A stretch of 64,000 bases of DNA from Catellatospora bangladeshensis (GTDB lineage Bacteria; Actinomycetota; Actinomycetes; Mycobacteriales; Micromonosporaceae): positions 82,904 to 146,903 of the forward strand of contig NZ_BONF01000001.1 in assembly GCF_016862575.1 (NCBI RefSeq), in the 5' to 3' direction. Positions within the stretch are counted from its first letter, which is position 1, and every line of letters starts with the position of its first letter. The notes beneath the pieces were generated by a model. It saw only the letters and a list, made by a program, of their open reading frames with translations. It made no database searches and was not told the DNA's origin. Shown piece after piece: positions 1 through 7,916 of the stretch. The position numbers and the translations under genes were made by a program.

Positions 1-158
1 TTGAAGTCGTCACTCCAGACCAGCGACCAGCCCGAGGGCGTCGCGGGCAGCGAGGCCTCGGCGGGCAGCGCGGTGACGGCCGCCGCGGTCGCGGCGATCA
101 CGAAGGCCAGGCCGGCGGAGCCCGCGGCCAGCCTTCTCGCGGAGAATCGTCTGCTCAT
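1..158 (-). CDS. Secreted GH16-type beta-glucanase, N-terminal part only
   Basis: Only the first 52 codons are in the window; the gene runs off the left edge. Reading leftward from ATG at 158, a basic stretch (MSRRFSARRLAAG) precedes a hydrophobic alanine-rich segment and a likely signal peptidase site near PAEAS. The mature protein then begins with GWSLVWSDDF, which resembles the first strand of GH16 endo-beta-1,3(4)-glucanases (W-x-LVWSDEF). The catalytic ExDxxE region is outside the window, so the family call rests on this short motif. A good Shine-Dalgarno, GGAGG, lies upstream of the start, and a 12-bp LacI-type palindrome lies about 90 bp upstream. It should act outside the cell on beta-glucan. 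Confidence 0.6.
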   Translation of the reverse strand, partial: MSRRFSARRLAAGSAGLAFVIAATAAAVTALPAEASLPATPSGWSLVWSDDF

Positions 159-246
159 CAGGGCATTCCTCCATGGGGGACGGGAGCGGTCCGCGCGCCG
201 GGGAGGGGCGGCGCGGGCGGGCGGACCGGTCCGTGGCGGGTGTTGT

Positions 247-258
247 GAGAGCGCTCTC
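247..258. promoter_or_regulatory. LacI-family-type operator upstream of the GH16 gene
   Basis: GAGAGCGCTCTC is a perfect 12-bp palindrome centred on CG. This is the form of operator bound by actinobacterial LacI-family sugar repressors such as CebR. It lies about 90 bp upstream of the leftward glucanase start and about 100 bp upstream of the rightward RHH gene. Sugar-dependent control of the glucanase is inferred. Confidence 0.55.
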
Positions 259-320
259 TTGCCCACCCACTTAACGTCCCCGCAACACGAATGTCAATAA
301 CCGTCGATGCCAAGGTGGGG

Positions 321-349
321 TACCCAGGTACTTGGGTACCTGAGTACCC
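321..349. promoter_or_regulatory. Overlapping dyads, probable RHH autoregulatory operator
   Basis: Two overlapping near-palindromes built from GGTAC repeats, 321-338 and 334-349, end 8 bp before the start codon of the ribbon-helix-helix gene. RHH antitoxin-type proteins commonly repress their own promoter through tandem short dyads, so this is the likely binding site of the protein encoded at 358. Confidence 0.5.
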
Positions 350-357
350 TGGAGGTC

Positions 358-630
358 ATGAGCGAGCGACGGCAGGCGCCGCTGAAGGTGGACCCCGAGA
401 TCGACGAGCTGATCTCGCAGGGTGCGCACTTCCTCGGCCTGACGAAGAAGGACTTGGTCGCGGAGGCGGTCAAGGACTACTTGGCCGCGCGGCGGGAGGA
501 ACTCCACCGGCGGATGACCGAGGCGATGCGGGTGCTCGACGGCAGCACTGCGTCGCGGGTCGCCATGCTGGCAGGCGTCTCCCCGGACGACGTAGAACGC
601 CTCGGCGGCATCGGGAAGCAGGTGGCATGA
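358..630 (+). CDS. Ribbon-helix-helix DNA-binding protein, antitoxin-like
   Basis: The protein has 90 residues. Residues 8-45 fit a ribbon-helix-helix fold: a short strand (APLKVDPEI) followed by two helices, the second containing TKKDLVAEAVKDYLAARR. The C-terminal half is a helical tail ending in VSPDDVERLGGIGKQVA, a layout seen in antitoxin-like repressors whose tail contacts a partner. ATG at 358 is chosen because GGAGG lies 4 bp upstream and because the GGTAC dyads end just before it. The stop codon overlaps the next start (ATGA at 627-630), so the two proteins are translationally coupled and probably interact. A role as antitoxin is inference from this arrangement. Confidence 0.75.
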   Translation: MSERRQAPLKVDPEIDELISQGAHFLGLTKKDLVAEAVKDYLAARREELHRRMTEAMRVLDGSTASRVAMLAGVSPDDVERLGGIGKQVA

Positions 631-1388
631 CGCGCGTCCGGCCCACGCTGCGCTGCCTGAAGGAAGATCTGAAGATCGAGCTGCCTCCCGTCGACCGGCT
701 GCTCGACGAGCTCGAACATCCGCTGCTGGCCAAGGCGTCGGAGCAGTTCGCGGACGAGTCCACGCCGCATGAGCGCATCTCCGCGGTCGACGACCAGGTC
801 CTGTTCAAGGTGAAGGTCCAGCGCTGGCGCGGGGCCGTATGGGTCGAGCCCGGTCTGCCGTGGCTGGTCGCGGCGGGCTGGCGAGAATCCGGCAGCGGCG
901 ACGACTTCTACGCCGTGCTCGCCTCCGACGCGCGGACCGCGCGCAGCCGCTACAACGCCGAGTACCGGCCCTCGTTGACCACCGAGACCCATACCGCGTA
1001 CCTGCTGCCCACACACGACGACCGGCTGCGGCACCGGCTGGAGTCGGTCACCCGGTTCGTGCGGCGGCTGGAGGCGCTCGTCCCGGATCTGGTACGGCAG
1101 TCGCTGCGTGACGGTCACGAGCGGGTCGCCGAGTTCGACTCGTTCGATCTCGGAGTGCAGGTCCGGGCGGATCGGGGGCATGAGACCTACGTGGCGATCC
1201 GGATCAGAGGGTCGGTGCCGGTGAACCTCGTTCCGGTGATCCTCGACATCGTGCCGGGCTGTGACCGCAGCGGGTGGTTCCCTGAGGCCGCTTTGCCGGA
1301 TCGGTCGCTGCGCGCCGCTGAGCAGGCGTGGTCCAACATCATGGACACCGCGGTGGCGGCGGCGCTGCTGGACTCGTCCGAGGGGTGA
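627..1388 (+). CDS. Unknown protein coupled to the RHH protein
   Basis: The protein has 253 residues and I do not recognise its family. It has no signal peptide or membrane segment. It is rich in charged and aromatic residues, with a possible nucleic-acid-facing stretch around residues 55-75 (FKVKVQRWRGAVWVEP) and a helical middle part with many arginines (residues 130-160). It overlaps the preceding RHH gene by 4 bp (ATGA), so it is almost certainly co-expressed in a fixed ratio. The small DNA-binding protein followed by a larger unknown protein is the layout of a type II toxin-antitoxin pair. An RHH-recruited enzyme is equally possible. No conserved catalytic motif could be assigned by eye. 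Confidence 0.75.
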   Translation: MTRVRPTLRCLKEDLKIELPPVDRLLDELEHPLLAKASEQFADESTPHERISAVDDQVLFKVKVQRWRGAVWVEPGLPWLVAAGWRESGSGDDFYAVLASDARTARSRYNAEYRPSLTTETHTAYLLPTHDDRLRHRLESVTRFVRRLEALVPDLVRQSLRDGHERVAEFDSFDLGVQVRADRGHETYVAIRIRGSVPVNLVPVILDIVPGCDRSGWFPEAALPDRSLRAAEQAWSNIMDTAVAAALLDSSEG

Positions 1389-1456
1389 CCAGGCGGACGG
1401 CCGAAGTTCACCGTTGCGCACGTGAGGACGGCGGTCGCGGTCAGTAGTCTTGGTTG

Positions 1457-2674
1457 ATGGTCGATCCCAGCGAGCGGTTCATCCCCGAGCCGGCCAAGGA
1501 CACCGGCTTCGGGCGCAGCCCCTACGAGCGCGACCGGGCCCGGGTGCTGCACTCGGCCGGGTTCCGGCGGCTGGCCGCCAAGACCCAGGTGCACACGGCG
1601 GGCAGCGGCGACTTCCTGCGTACCAGGCTCACCCACTCCATCGAGGTGGCGCAGATCGCCCGGGAGACGGGGGCCCGGCTGGGCTGCGATCCCGATGTCG
1701 TCGACGTGGCCGGGCTGGCGCACGATCTCGGCCACCCGCCGTTCGGGCACAACGGGGAGGACGCGCTCGACGAGGTCAGCCGGGAGTGGGGCGGCTTCGA
1801 GGGCAACGCGCAGACGCTGCGGGTGCTCACCCGGCTGGAGGCCAAGGTCGAGGGCGCCGGGCTCAACCTGACCCGGGCCTCCCTCGACGCGACCTGCAAA
1901 TACCCCTGGCCGCGCCGGGAGGGCACCCGCAAATTCGGGGTGTACGCCGACGACCGCCCGGTCTTCGACTGGGTGCGCCTCGGCGCCCCGGACGACGACC
2001 GGCGCTGCCTGGAGGCGCAGGTCATGGACTGGTCCGACGACGTGGCGTACTCGGTGCACGATGTGGAGGACGGGCTCTACTCCGGGTTCATCGAGCTGCA
2101 GCCGCTGATCATCGACGCCGACGAGCGGGCCGCGCTCTGCGCCGACGTGGCCCGGGTGTACTCGCCCGAGTCCCCGGCGGTGCTGCACGAGGCACTGCTC
2201 GACCTGCTCGCCGATCCGGTGGTCGCGCCGCTGGCCGGGTACGACGGCTCGTTCAAGGCGCAGCTCGCGCTCAAGCGGTGCACCAGCGTCCTGACCGGAC
2301 GGTTCGTGGCGGCGGCGGTCGACGCGACGCGGGACAAGCACGGCGACGGGCGGCTGCGGCGCTACGACGCCGACCTGATCGTGCCGTCGGCCGCCCGGAT
2401 CAGGTGCGCGCTGCTCAAGGGCATCGCGCTGCGGTACGTGATGCGACGCCGGGGGATGGAGCCGTGGTACGCCCAGCAGCGGGAGATCCTGACCGACCTG
2501 GTCCGGCTGCTGGCCGACCGGGCGCCCGACGAGCTGGACCCGGTGTTCGCCCCGCTGTGGCGGGCCGCGCCCGACGACACGGCCCGCTGCCGCGTCGTCG
2601 TGGACCAGGTCGCCTCCCTGACCGACACCGCCGCCCAGGCCTGGCATCAGCGCCTCACCGCCCCGGGCGACTGA
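1457..2674 (+). CDS. dgt: dGTPase-like deoxynucleoside triphosphate triphosphohydrolase
   Basis: The 405-residue protein is a full-length HD-domain dNTP triphosphohydrolase, which hydrolyses dNTPs to deoxynucleoside and tripolyphosphate. Metal-binding signatures are visible: H60 in RLTHS, the H89-D90 doublet in LAHDLGHPPFGH, and a later D in MDWSDDVAYSVHDVED near residue 195. The start is ATG at 1457. TTG at 1454 is in frame but less likely. A TAGTCT -10 element at 1445-1450 places transcription start at or next to the ATG, so the gene is probably leaderless. Actinobacterial genomes often carry this gene close to dnaG, as here. A palindromic element lies just beyond its end. Confidence 0.93.
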   Translation: MVDPSERFIPEPAKDTGFGRSPYERDRARVLHSAGFRRLAAKTQVHTAGSGDFLRTRLTHSIEVAQIARETGARLGCDPDVVDVAGLAHDLGHPPFGHNGEDALDEVSREWGGFEGNAQTLRVLTRLEAKVEGAGLNLTRASLDATCKYPWPRREGTRKFGVYADDRPVFDWVRLGAPDDDRRCLEAQVMDWSDDVAYSVHDVEDGLYSGFIELQPLIIDADERAALCADVARVYSPESPAVLHEALLDLLADPVVAPLAGYDGSFKAQLALKRCTSVLTGRFVAAAVDATRDKHGDGRLRRYDADLIVPSAARIRCALLKGIALRYVMRRRGMEPWYAQQREILTDLVRLLADRAPDELDPVFAPLWRAAPDDTARCRVVVDQVASLTDTAAQAWHQRLTAPGD

Positions 2675-2713
2675 CCCGCCGCCGTGGCGCGCTGGGTCGC
2701 GCGGGCGGATGGG

Positions 2714-2780
2714 GAAGATCGCGGGTTCGTGTCAAAAAGTGCGGTCCAGCCACGGGTTCTGACACGAGACGGCGATCTTC
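2714..2780. repeat. 65-bp GATC-arm palindrome, copy 1
   Basis: Arms GAAGATCGC (2714-2722) and GCGATCTTC (2772-2780) enclose a second pair, CGTGTCA (2728-2734) and TGACACG (2760-2766), with common centre 2747. AAGATC to GATCTT spans exactly 65 bp. It lies between convergent genes and its right end contains the stop codon of the leftward membrane-protein gene. Confidence 0.85.
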
Positions 2781-3549
2781 ACGCCGCCGGAGCCGCCGGA
2801 GCCACCGGAGCGGGGTCCGGCGCCGGGTCGGGGTCGGCGGTGGCGGAGGTGAGCGGCGGGAACAGATCGAGCACGTCGAGGGCGCGGGCGGCGAGCAGGC
2901 GCTCGCGCTCGGCGGCGTCGCGCCGGACGGTCCGGTCGACCCACCACAGGTGCACCGCGGCCGCGGCGGCGAACAGCGCCAGCGCGACCAGCACCACCGG
3001 CCAGCCGTCGAGCACACCGCTGACGGCGAGCGCGCCCGCCGCCGCGAGCAGGGTGCTGTTGACCAGGCCGATGGTCGCGGCGAGCCCGACCGCCTGGCGG
3101 CCGCGCCGGCTGCCGGCGGACGGCTGCAGCAGTCCCGCGTCGTCGAGGGTGGGCAGCAGCACGTACGGGGCGAGCTGCGGCGCGCGCCGGACCAGGTACG
3201 TGCGCAGCGCCTCCTCGGCGACGGCGTAGTTGCGCCCGGCGTTGCTGAACCGCAGCTGGCGCAGGAACACCGTCGGGCCCATGAGCAGCACCAGCAGGGC
3301 GAGCGCGGCGACGGCGCCGATCCGCACGTTGGCGTCGATGCCGCTGCCCAGCACGCCGGCGGACACGGCGGCCACGCCGGTGGCGATGACCAGGAAGAAG
3401 TTGTAGCGGTTGTGCGCCTGGTCGCTGATCGCGCGGCGGGCTTCGCCGAGCTTGGCGTACTCGGCGAGCGCGACGGTCAGCTCGATGTCGTCGGTGGCGC
3501 GGCGGGCAGGCTCGGGGGCAGCGGCGGGGGTGAGGGTGGGGTGGGCCAC
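2779..3549 (-). CDS. Four-helix membrane protein of unknown function
   Basis: The 256-residue protein has two hydrophobic hairpins: helices near residues 50-68 and 73-93, then near 155-175 and 183-203. A conserved-looking juxtamembrane stretch (ARRAISDQAHNRYNFFL) precedes the first helix. The C-terminus is a proline/alanine-rich cytoplasmic tail. The first hairpin with its charged flanks resembles 2-TM SLATT-type effector membranes, but I would not assign that family without a profile search. The start is GTG at 3549, where the likely N-terminus VAHPTLTP begins, and no clear ribosome-binding site precedes it. The gene is divergent from dnaG with only 55 bp between starts. Its stop codon lies inside the 65-bp palindrome. 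Confidence 0.75.
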   Translation of the reverse strand: MAHPTLTPAAAPEPARRATDDIELTVALAEYAKLGEARRAISDQAHNRYNFFLVIATGVAAVSAGVLGSGIDANVRIGAVAALALLVLLMGPTVFLRQLRFSNAGRNYAVAEEALRTYLVRRAPQLAPYVLLPTLDDAGLLQPSAGSRRGRQAVGLAATIGLVNSTLLAAAGALAVSGVLDGWPVVLVALALFAAAAAVHLWWVDRTVRRDAAERERLLAARALDVLDLFPPLTSATADPDPAPDPAPVAPAAPAA

Positions 3550-3604
3550 GATCGCACGGTATCGGCTGTGCGCCCGCCGGGCACCCCCTGGCAGGATGTA
3601 GCGC

Positions 3605-5455
3605 ATGGCCGGGGGTCGGATCCGCGATGAGGACATCGCGCTCGTACGAGAGCGCAGCTCGATCGTGGACGTGGCCGGTGAGCAGGTCACGCTGAAGAAC
3701 GCGGGCGGCGGCAACCTGAAGGGGCTGTGCCCGTTCCACGACGAGAAGACGCCGTCGTTCACCGTCTCGCAGGCGCGCAACGTGTGGTTCTGCCACGGCT
3801 GCGGCGAGGGCGGCGACGTGATCAACTTCGTACAGAAGATCGATCACCTGTCGTTCATCGAGGCGGTGGAGCGGCTGGCCGACCGGGCCGGTCTGGAGCT
3901 GCGCCGGGTCGAGGGCGGCCCGGCCCCGGCGCGCCCGCAGGCCGGCCAGCGGCAGCGCCTGGTCGCCGCGCACGTCGCGGCGCAGGAGTTCTACGCCGAG
4001 CAGCTGCTGACGCCGGGGGCGCGGGCGGCGCGGGAGTTCCTGGCCGAGCGCGGGTTCGACCGGGACGCGGCGCAGCGCTACGGCTGCGGGTTCGCCCCGG
4101 CGGAGTGGGACCTGCTGGTCCGCCACCTGCGGCAGAAGGGCTTCAGCGCGGCCGAGATGGAGACCGCGGGCCTGGCCCGCCCGGCGCGCTCGGGCAGCCT
4201 GGTGGACCGGTTCCGGCGGCGGCTGCTGTGGCCGATCCGGGACGTGTCGGGCGACGTGATCGGGTTCGGCGCGCGCAAGCTGTTCGACGACGACGACGGC
4301 CCGAAGTACCTGAACACCCCCGAGACGCCGCTGTACAAGAAGTCGCACGTGCTCTACGGCATCGACATGGCCAAGCGGGAGATGGCCAAGCAGGGCCGGG
4401 CGGTGATCGTCGAGGGGTACACCGACGTCATGGCCTGCCACCTGGCCGGGGTGACCACGGCCGTGGCGACCTGCGGGACCTCCTTCGGGGCGGACCACAT
4501 CGGGGTGCTGCGGCGGCTGCTGCTGGACACCGACGCGTTCGCCGGGGAGATCATCTTCACCTTCGACGGCGACGCCGCCGGGCAGAAGGCGGCGCTGCGC
4601 GCGTTCGGCGACGACCAGCGCTTCGTCTCGCAGACCTTCATCGCGGTCAGCCCCGACAGCATGGACCCGTGCGAGCTGCGCCTGGCCAAGGGCGACCTGG
4701 CGGTACGCGACCTGGTGGCCAGCCGCGAGCCGCTGATCGCCTTCGCGCTGCGCTCCACGCTGGCCCGCTACGACCTGGACACGGTCGAGGGCCGGGTGGC
4801 GGCGCTGCGCGCGACCGCGCCGATGGTCGCCAAGATCAAAGATAGGTCACTGCTCACCGGGTACGCCCAGAAACTCGCCGGGGACATCGGCGTCGACGTG
4901 GACCAGGTGCGTACGGCCGTGCGCAACGCGGGCACCGAGGGCGCGGCCGTCCCGGCGCCCCGCCCGTCCGCGCTCGCGCCGGACAACCCGCGCCTGGTGG
5001 TCGAGCGCGAGGCGCTCAAGCTGGCCGTCCAGCAGCCGGTGCTGGCCGGGCCGGTGTTCGACGCGGTCGACGAGACCCACTACGCCCACCCGCCGTACCG
5101 CGACATCCGCGCGGCCATCGGCGCGGCCGGCGGCGCGAGCGCGGGGGTGGCCGGGGCGGGCTGGGTGAACAGCGTGCGCGACGCCTGCCCGGATCTGGCC
5201 GCGCAGATGCTGGTCATGGAGCTGGCGGTGGAGCCGGTGCGCTACGACGGCGAGCCCGACTCGGCATACCTGCACGTGGTGCTGGCCCGGTTGCAGCTCG
5301 CGGGGCTGCACCAGCGCATCGGCGAGGTCAAGTCGCGGCTGCAGCGCATCAACCCGGTGACCGAGGCCGACGAGTACCGTGCCCGTTTCACCGAACTCGT
5401 GGCCCTGGAGCAGCACTCCCGGGCGCTCAAGGAGAAGGCCGCCGGAGGGCTGTGA
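3605..5455 (+). CDS. dnaG: DNA primase DnaG
   Basis: The 616-residue protein makes RNA primers at the replication fork. The N-terminal zinc-binding domain is intact (C42PFH45 and C63HGC66). The TOPRIM catalytic domain shows VEGYTDVM near residue 270 and FDGDAAG near residue 320, the acidic residues that bind metal. The C-terminal region is the helicase-binding domain, with the low sequence conservation usual for actinobacteria. The start is ATG at 3605. A CAGGAT -10 element at 3592-3597 places transcription start about 8 bp downstream, so the message is probably leaderless. The next gene overlaps the stop (TGATG), suggesting co-translation. Confidence 0.97.
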   Translation: MAGGRIRDEDIALVRERSSIVDVAGEQVTLKNAGGGNLKGLCPFHDEKTPSFTVSQARNVWFCHGCGEGGDVINFVQKIDHLSFIEAVERLADRAGLELRRVEGGPAPARPQAGQRQRLVAAHVAAQEFYAEQLLTPGARAAREFLAERGFDRDAAQRYGCGFAPAEWDLLVRHLRQKGFSAAEMETAGLARPARSGSLVDRFRRRLLWPIRDVSGDVIGFGARKLFDDDDGPKYLNTPETPLYKKSHVLYGIDMAKREMAKQGRAVIVEGYTDVMACHLAGVTTAVATCGTSFGADHIGVLRRLLLDTDAFAGEIIFTFDGDAAGQKAALRAFGDDQRFVSQTFIAVSPDSMDPCELRLAKGDLAVRDLVASREPLIAFALRSTLARYDLDTVEGRVAALRATAPMVAKIKDRSLLTGYAQKLAGDIGVDVDQVRTAVRNAGTEGAAVPAPRPSALAPDNPRLVVEREALKLAVQQPVLAGPVFDAVDETHYAHPPYRDIRAAIGAAGGASAGVAGAGWVNSVRDACPDLAAQMLVMELAVEPVRYDGEPDSAYLHVVLARLQLAGLHQRIGEVKSRLQRINPVTEADEYRARFTELVALEQHSRALKEKAAGGL

Positions 5456-5973
5456 TGAAGTTCCGACTGTTCGGCGGGCGCCGTGTGCTGCCCGTGGAGC
5501 GCCGCCCCGAGCTGGACCGGGAGGAGCGGGTGCTGGCCTGGGCGCCGGTGGGCGAGGACGACACGGTCGTCGCGACCAACCTCGGGCTGTGGTGGGGCGG
5601 GACCCGCACCGGCTGGCACCGGATCGACAAGGCCGTCTGGGACGGCGAGCACCTGGTGGTGACCCCGGCCGAGCTGGTGGCCGAGCGGGCCGGGTACGAC
5701 GTGATCGCGGACGGGACGCCGGTGCGGCTGCGGCTGGCCGACCCCGATCACGTCCCGCACCAGGTGCGCCTGCGGGTGACCGGCTCGGTGCGCCACCCGC
5801 AGCACTACGAGCTGCCCGGCGGCGGGGTCTGGGTGTTCGCCCGGCGGGTGCCGGGAGCCGACGGCCTGGCCTGGGCGGTCCGCTACGACCAGGGCACCGA
5901 CGGGGACGATCCGGCCGTCGTCGCCGCGACCGACCAGCTCGTGGCCCAGTCCCAGGGCGACGCCGTCGCCTGA
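5455..5973 (+). CDS. Unknown protein translationally coupled to dnaG
   Basis: The 172-residue soluble protein begins MKFRLFGGRRVLPVERR. It has alternating strands typical of a small beta-rich fold, such as RVLAWAPVGEDDTVVATNLGL and GWHRIDKAVWDGEHL, and a pleckstrin-homology-like pattern is plausible. ATG at 5455 overlaps the dnaG stop codon by one base, with GGAGGG 6 bp upstream, so it is read through coupling from dnaG. A GTG at 5452 is possible. I recognise it only as a protein that often follows dnaG in actinobacteria. No catalytic motif is visible and a role in replication would be guesswork. Confidence 0.8.
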   Translation: MKFRLFGGRRVLPVERRPELDREERVLAWAPVGEDDTVVATNLGLWWGGTRTGWHRIDKAVWDGEHLVVTPAELVAERAGYDVIADGTPVRLRLADPDHVPHQVRLRVTGSVRHPQHYELPGGGVWVFARRVPGADGLAWAVRYDQGTDGDDPAVVAATDQLVAQSQGDAVA

Positions 5974-6006
5974 CCCACCCGAGCCGCCGCCCGGCAGGCT
6001 GGGCCC

Positions 6007-6051
6007 GGCGTGGCTAGGGCTCGGCGTGGCTGGGGCTCGGCGTGGCTGCCC
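6007..6051. repeat. 16-bp tandem repeat, about 2.8 copies
   Basis: The unit GGCGTGGCT(A/G)GGGCTC occurs at 6007-6022 and 6023-6038, with a partial third copy at 6039-6051. It lies in the gap after the dnaG-linked gene and abuts palindrome copy 2. Confidence 0.8.
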
Positions 6052-6116
6052 AAGATCGCTGTCTTGTGTCCAAAAGTGTGGCCTGGCTCCAGGTTTGGAC
6101 ACGAACTCGCGATCAT
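6052..6116. repeat. 65-bp GATC-arm palindrome, copy 2
   Basis: GATCGC (6054-6059) pairs with GCGATC (6109-6114), and GTGTCCAAA (6066-6074) with TTTGGACAC (6094-6102), around a common centre at 6084. It has the same architecture and length as copy 1. It lies about 100 bp upstream of the ABC-transporter start. Confidence 0.85.
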
Positions 6117-6218
6117 CGCCCGGCGGCCGGGGGACAGGTCGGAGTCGCCGGGTAGGCGGCCGGCCGGTAAACGGGAAAAGGCCGCGAGTTTGTCGGGGCC
6201 TGCGGTTAGGGTCGCCGG

Positions 6219-7154
6219 GTGAGCGAGCAACGGCCCCCCATGATCTACGCCCGCGGCCTCGTCAAACGGTTCGGTGAGTTCACCGCGGTCGACGGGATCG
6301 ACCTGGAGGTGGCGCCGGGCGAGGCGTTCGGCTTCCTGGGCCCGAACGGCGCGGGCAAGTCCTCCACCATGCGCATGATCGGCTGCGTCTCCCGGCCGAC
6401 CGCCGGTGAGCTGCGCATCCTCGACATGGACCCGGTGCGCGAGGGCCCGGCGATCCGCGGCCGGCTCGGCGTCTGCCCGCAGACCGACAACCTCGACCCG
6501 GACCTGACCGTCTTCGAGAATCTGACGACGTACGCGCGCTACTTCGGCATCCCGCGCCCCGAGGCCCGCCGCCGCGCCGCCGAGCTGCTGGAGTTCGTCC
6601 AGCTCACCGAGAAGTCCGGGAGCACCGTCGACCCGCTGTCCGGCGGCATGAAGCGGCGGCTCTCCATCGCCCGCGCGATGATCAACGAACCGGACCTGGT
6701 GCTGCTCGACGAGCCGACCACCGGCCTGGACCCGCAGGCCCGGCACCTGCTCTGGGAGCGGCTGTTCCGGCTCAAGCAGCGGGGCGTGACGCTGGTGCTG
6801 ACCACGCACTACATGGACGAGGCCGAGCAGCTGTGCGACCGGCTGGTGGTGATGGACGCCGGGAAGATCGTCGCCGAGGGCTCGCCGCGCCACCTGATCG
6901 AGACGCACTCCACCCGTGAGGTGGTCGAGCTGCGCTTCGGCGACGAGCCGCCCGCGGCGTACGTGGAGAAGCTCGCCGGGATCGGGCAGCGCCTCGACCC
7001 GCTGCCGGACCGGCTGCTGCTCTACAGCGACGACGGCGACGGCGCGGTCGACGAGGTGCACCGGCGCGGGTTCACCCCGTCGAGCGTGCTGGTGCGCCGC
7101 GCCACGCTGGAGGACGTGTTCCTGATCCTCACCGGCCGGACGCTGGTCGACTGA
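6219..7154 (+). CDS. ABC transporter ATP-binding protein, DrrA-type
   Basis: The 311-residue ATPase belongs to the daunorubicin-resistance/ABC-2 exporter class. Walker A is GPNGAGKS (residues 41-48), the signature is LSGGMKRR near residue 145, Walker B is LVLLDEPTTGLD near residue 165 and the switch histidine lies in LTTHYMDEAEQL. The C-terminal 90 residues form the DrrA-type extension. The start is GTG at 6219. A TAGGGT -10 element at 6207-6212 with start seven bases later, and no Shine-Dalgarno, indicates a leaderless message. The stop overlaps the permease start (TGATG). With the next two genes it makes a three-gene exporter. The substrate cannot be told from sequence. Confidence 0.93.
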   Translation: MSEQRPPMIYARGLVKRFGEFTAVDGIDLEVAPGEAFGFLGPNGAGKSSTMRMIGCVSRPTAGELRILDMDPVREGPAIRGRLGVCPQTDNLDPDLTVFENLTTYARYFGIPRPEARRRAAELLEFVQLTEKSGSTVDPLSGGMKRRLSIARAMINEPDLVLLDEPTTGLDPQARHLLWERLFRLKQRGVTLVLTTHYMDEAEQLCDRLVVMDAGKIVAEGSPRHLIETHSTREVVELRFGDEPPAAYVEKLAGIGQRLDPLPDRLLLYSDDGDGAVDEVHRRGFTPSSVLVRRATLEDVFLILTGRTLVD

Positions 7155-7906
7155 TGGGCACGCTCGCGGTGCTGGAGCGCGCGCTGGTCTCGTACAAGCG
7201 GCTCTGGCAGGCCTCGGTCTTCTCCTCGTTCATCCTCCCGGTGCTGTTCGTCATCAGCATCGGCATCGGGGTGGGCGGCTACGTCGGCGACGTCGACGGG
7301 GTGAGCTACCTCGACTGGATCGTGCCGGGCGTGCTGGCCTCGACTGCGTTCCAGATGGCGGTGGGCGAGTCGACGTTCCCGGTGCTGGGCGACTTCAAGT
7401 GGGTCAAGGGCTACCACGCGATGCGGGCCACCCCGGTCGGCATCGGCGACATGGTCGCCGGATACCAGCTCTACATCGCGTTCCGGGTGATCATCGCGTC
7501 GGTGGTGTTCCTCGGGGTGAGCGCGGCGTTCGGGGCGATCCACTCGCCGTGGGTGGTGGTGACGCCGTTCGTGTGCGCGCTGCTCGGGGTCGCGGTGTCC
7601 GCGCCGACCAGCGCGTTCTCCGCCAGCATCGAGAACGACAGCTACTTCGCGCTGCTGTTCCGGTTCGTGGTGATCCCGTCCACGCTGTTCGCCGGGGTGT
7701 TCTTCCCGGTGTCGCAGCTGCCGGCGCTGCTGCGGCCGCTGGCGTACGCGTCGCCGCTGTGGCACGCGGTCGAGCTGTGCCGGTCGGCCACGCTCGGCGT
7801 CGCGCCGCCCTGGCCCGCTGTCGCGCACGTGGCTTATCTGCTGCTCTGGGCGGTGCTGGGGGCTCTGCTCGCGGTGCGCGCCTTCCGCCGACGGCTCTCG
7901 GACTGA
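7154..7906 (+). CDS. ABC-2 type permease, first subunit
   Basis: The 250-residue integral membrane protein has about six hydrophobic segments, including SVFSSFILPVLFVISIGIG near the N-terminus and LLLWAVLGALLAVRAF at the end. This is the usual topology of ABC-2 drug or lipid exporters. Its ATG at 7154 shares a base with the ATPase stop codon, so stoichiometric expression is expected. It is related to the next gene: both keep the pattern IGIGVG, an F/V-K-Y/W-VK-x-Y cytoplasmic loop (FKWVKGYHAM) and the PLxHAVEL motif near the C-terminus (SPLWHAVELCR). The pair probably forms a heterodimeric pore. Confidence 0.9.
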   Translation: MGTLAVLERALVSYKRLWQASVFSSFILPVLFVISIGIGVGGYVGDVDGVSYLDWIVPGVLASTAFQMAVGESTFPVLGDFKWVKGYHAMRATPVGIGDMVAGYQLYIAFRVIIASVVFLGVSAAFGAIHSPWVVVTPFVCALLGVAVSAPTSAFSASIENDSYFALLFRFVVIPSTLFAGVFFPVSQLPALLRPLAYASPLWHAVELCRSATLGVAPPWPAVAHVAYLLLWAVLGALLAVRAFRRRLSD

Positions 7907-7916
7907 GGGGACGGAC

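Noticed and set aside
2714..2780. Palindrome copy 1 as an ordinary terminator
   Set aside because: The same fixed-length structure recurs at six other places, some not at operon ends, so a dispersed element is a better explanation, although it may also terminate transcription.
2779..3549. Confident assignment as a SLATT-domain effector
   Set aside because: Helix pattern alone is suggestive; no partner nucleotide-signalling gene is adjacent and no diagnostic motif was found.
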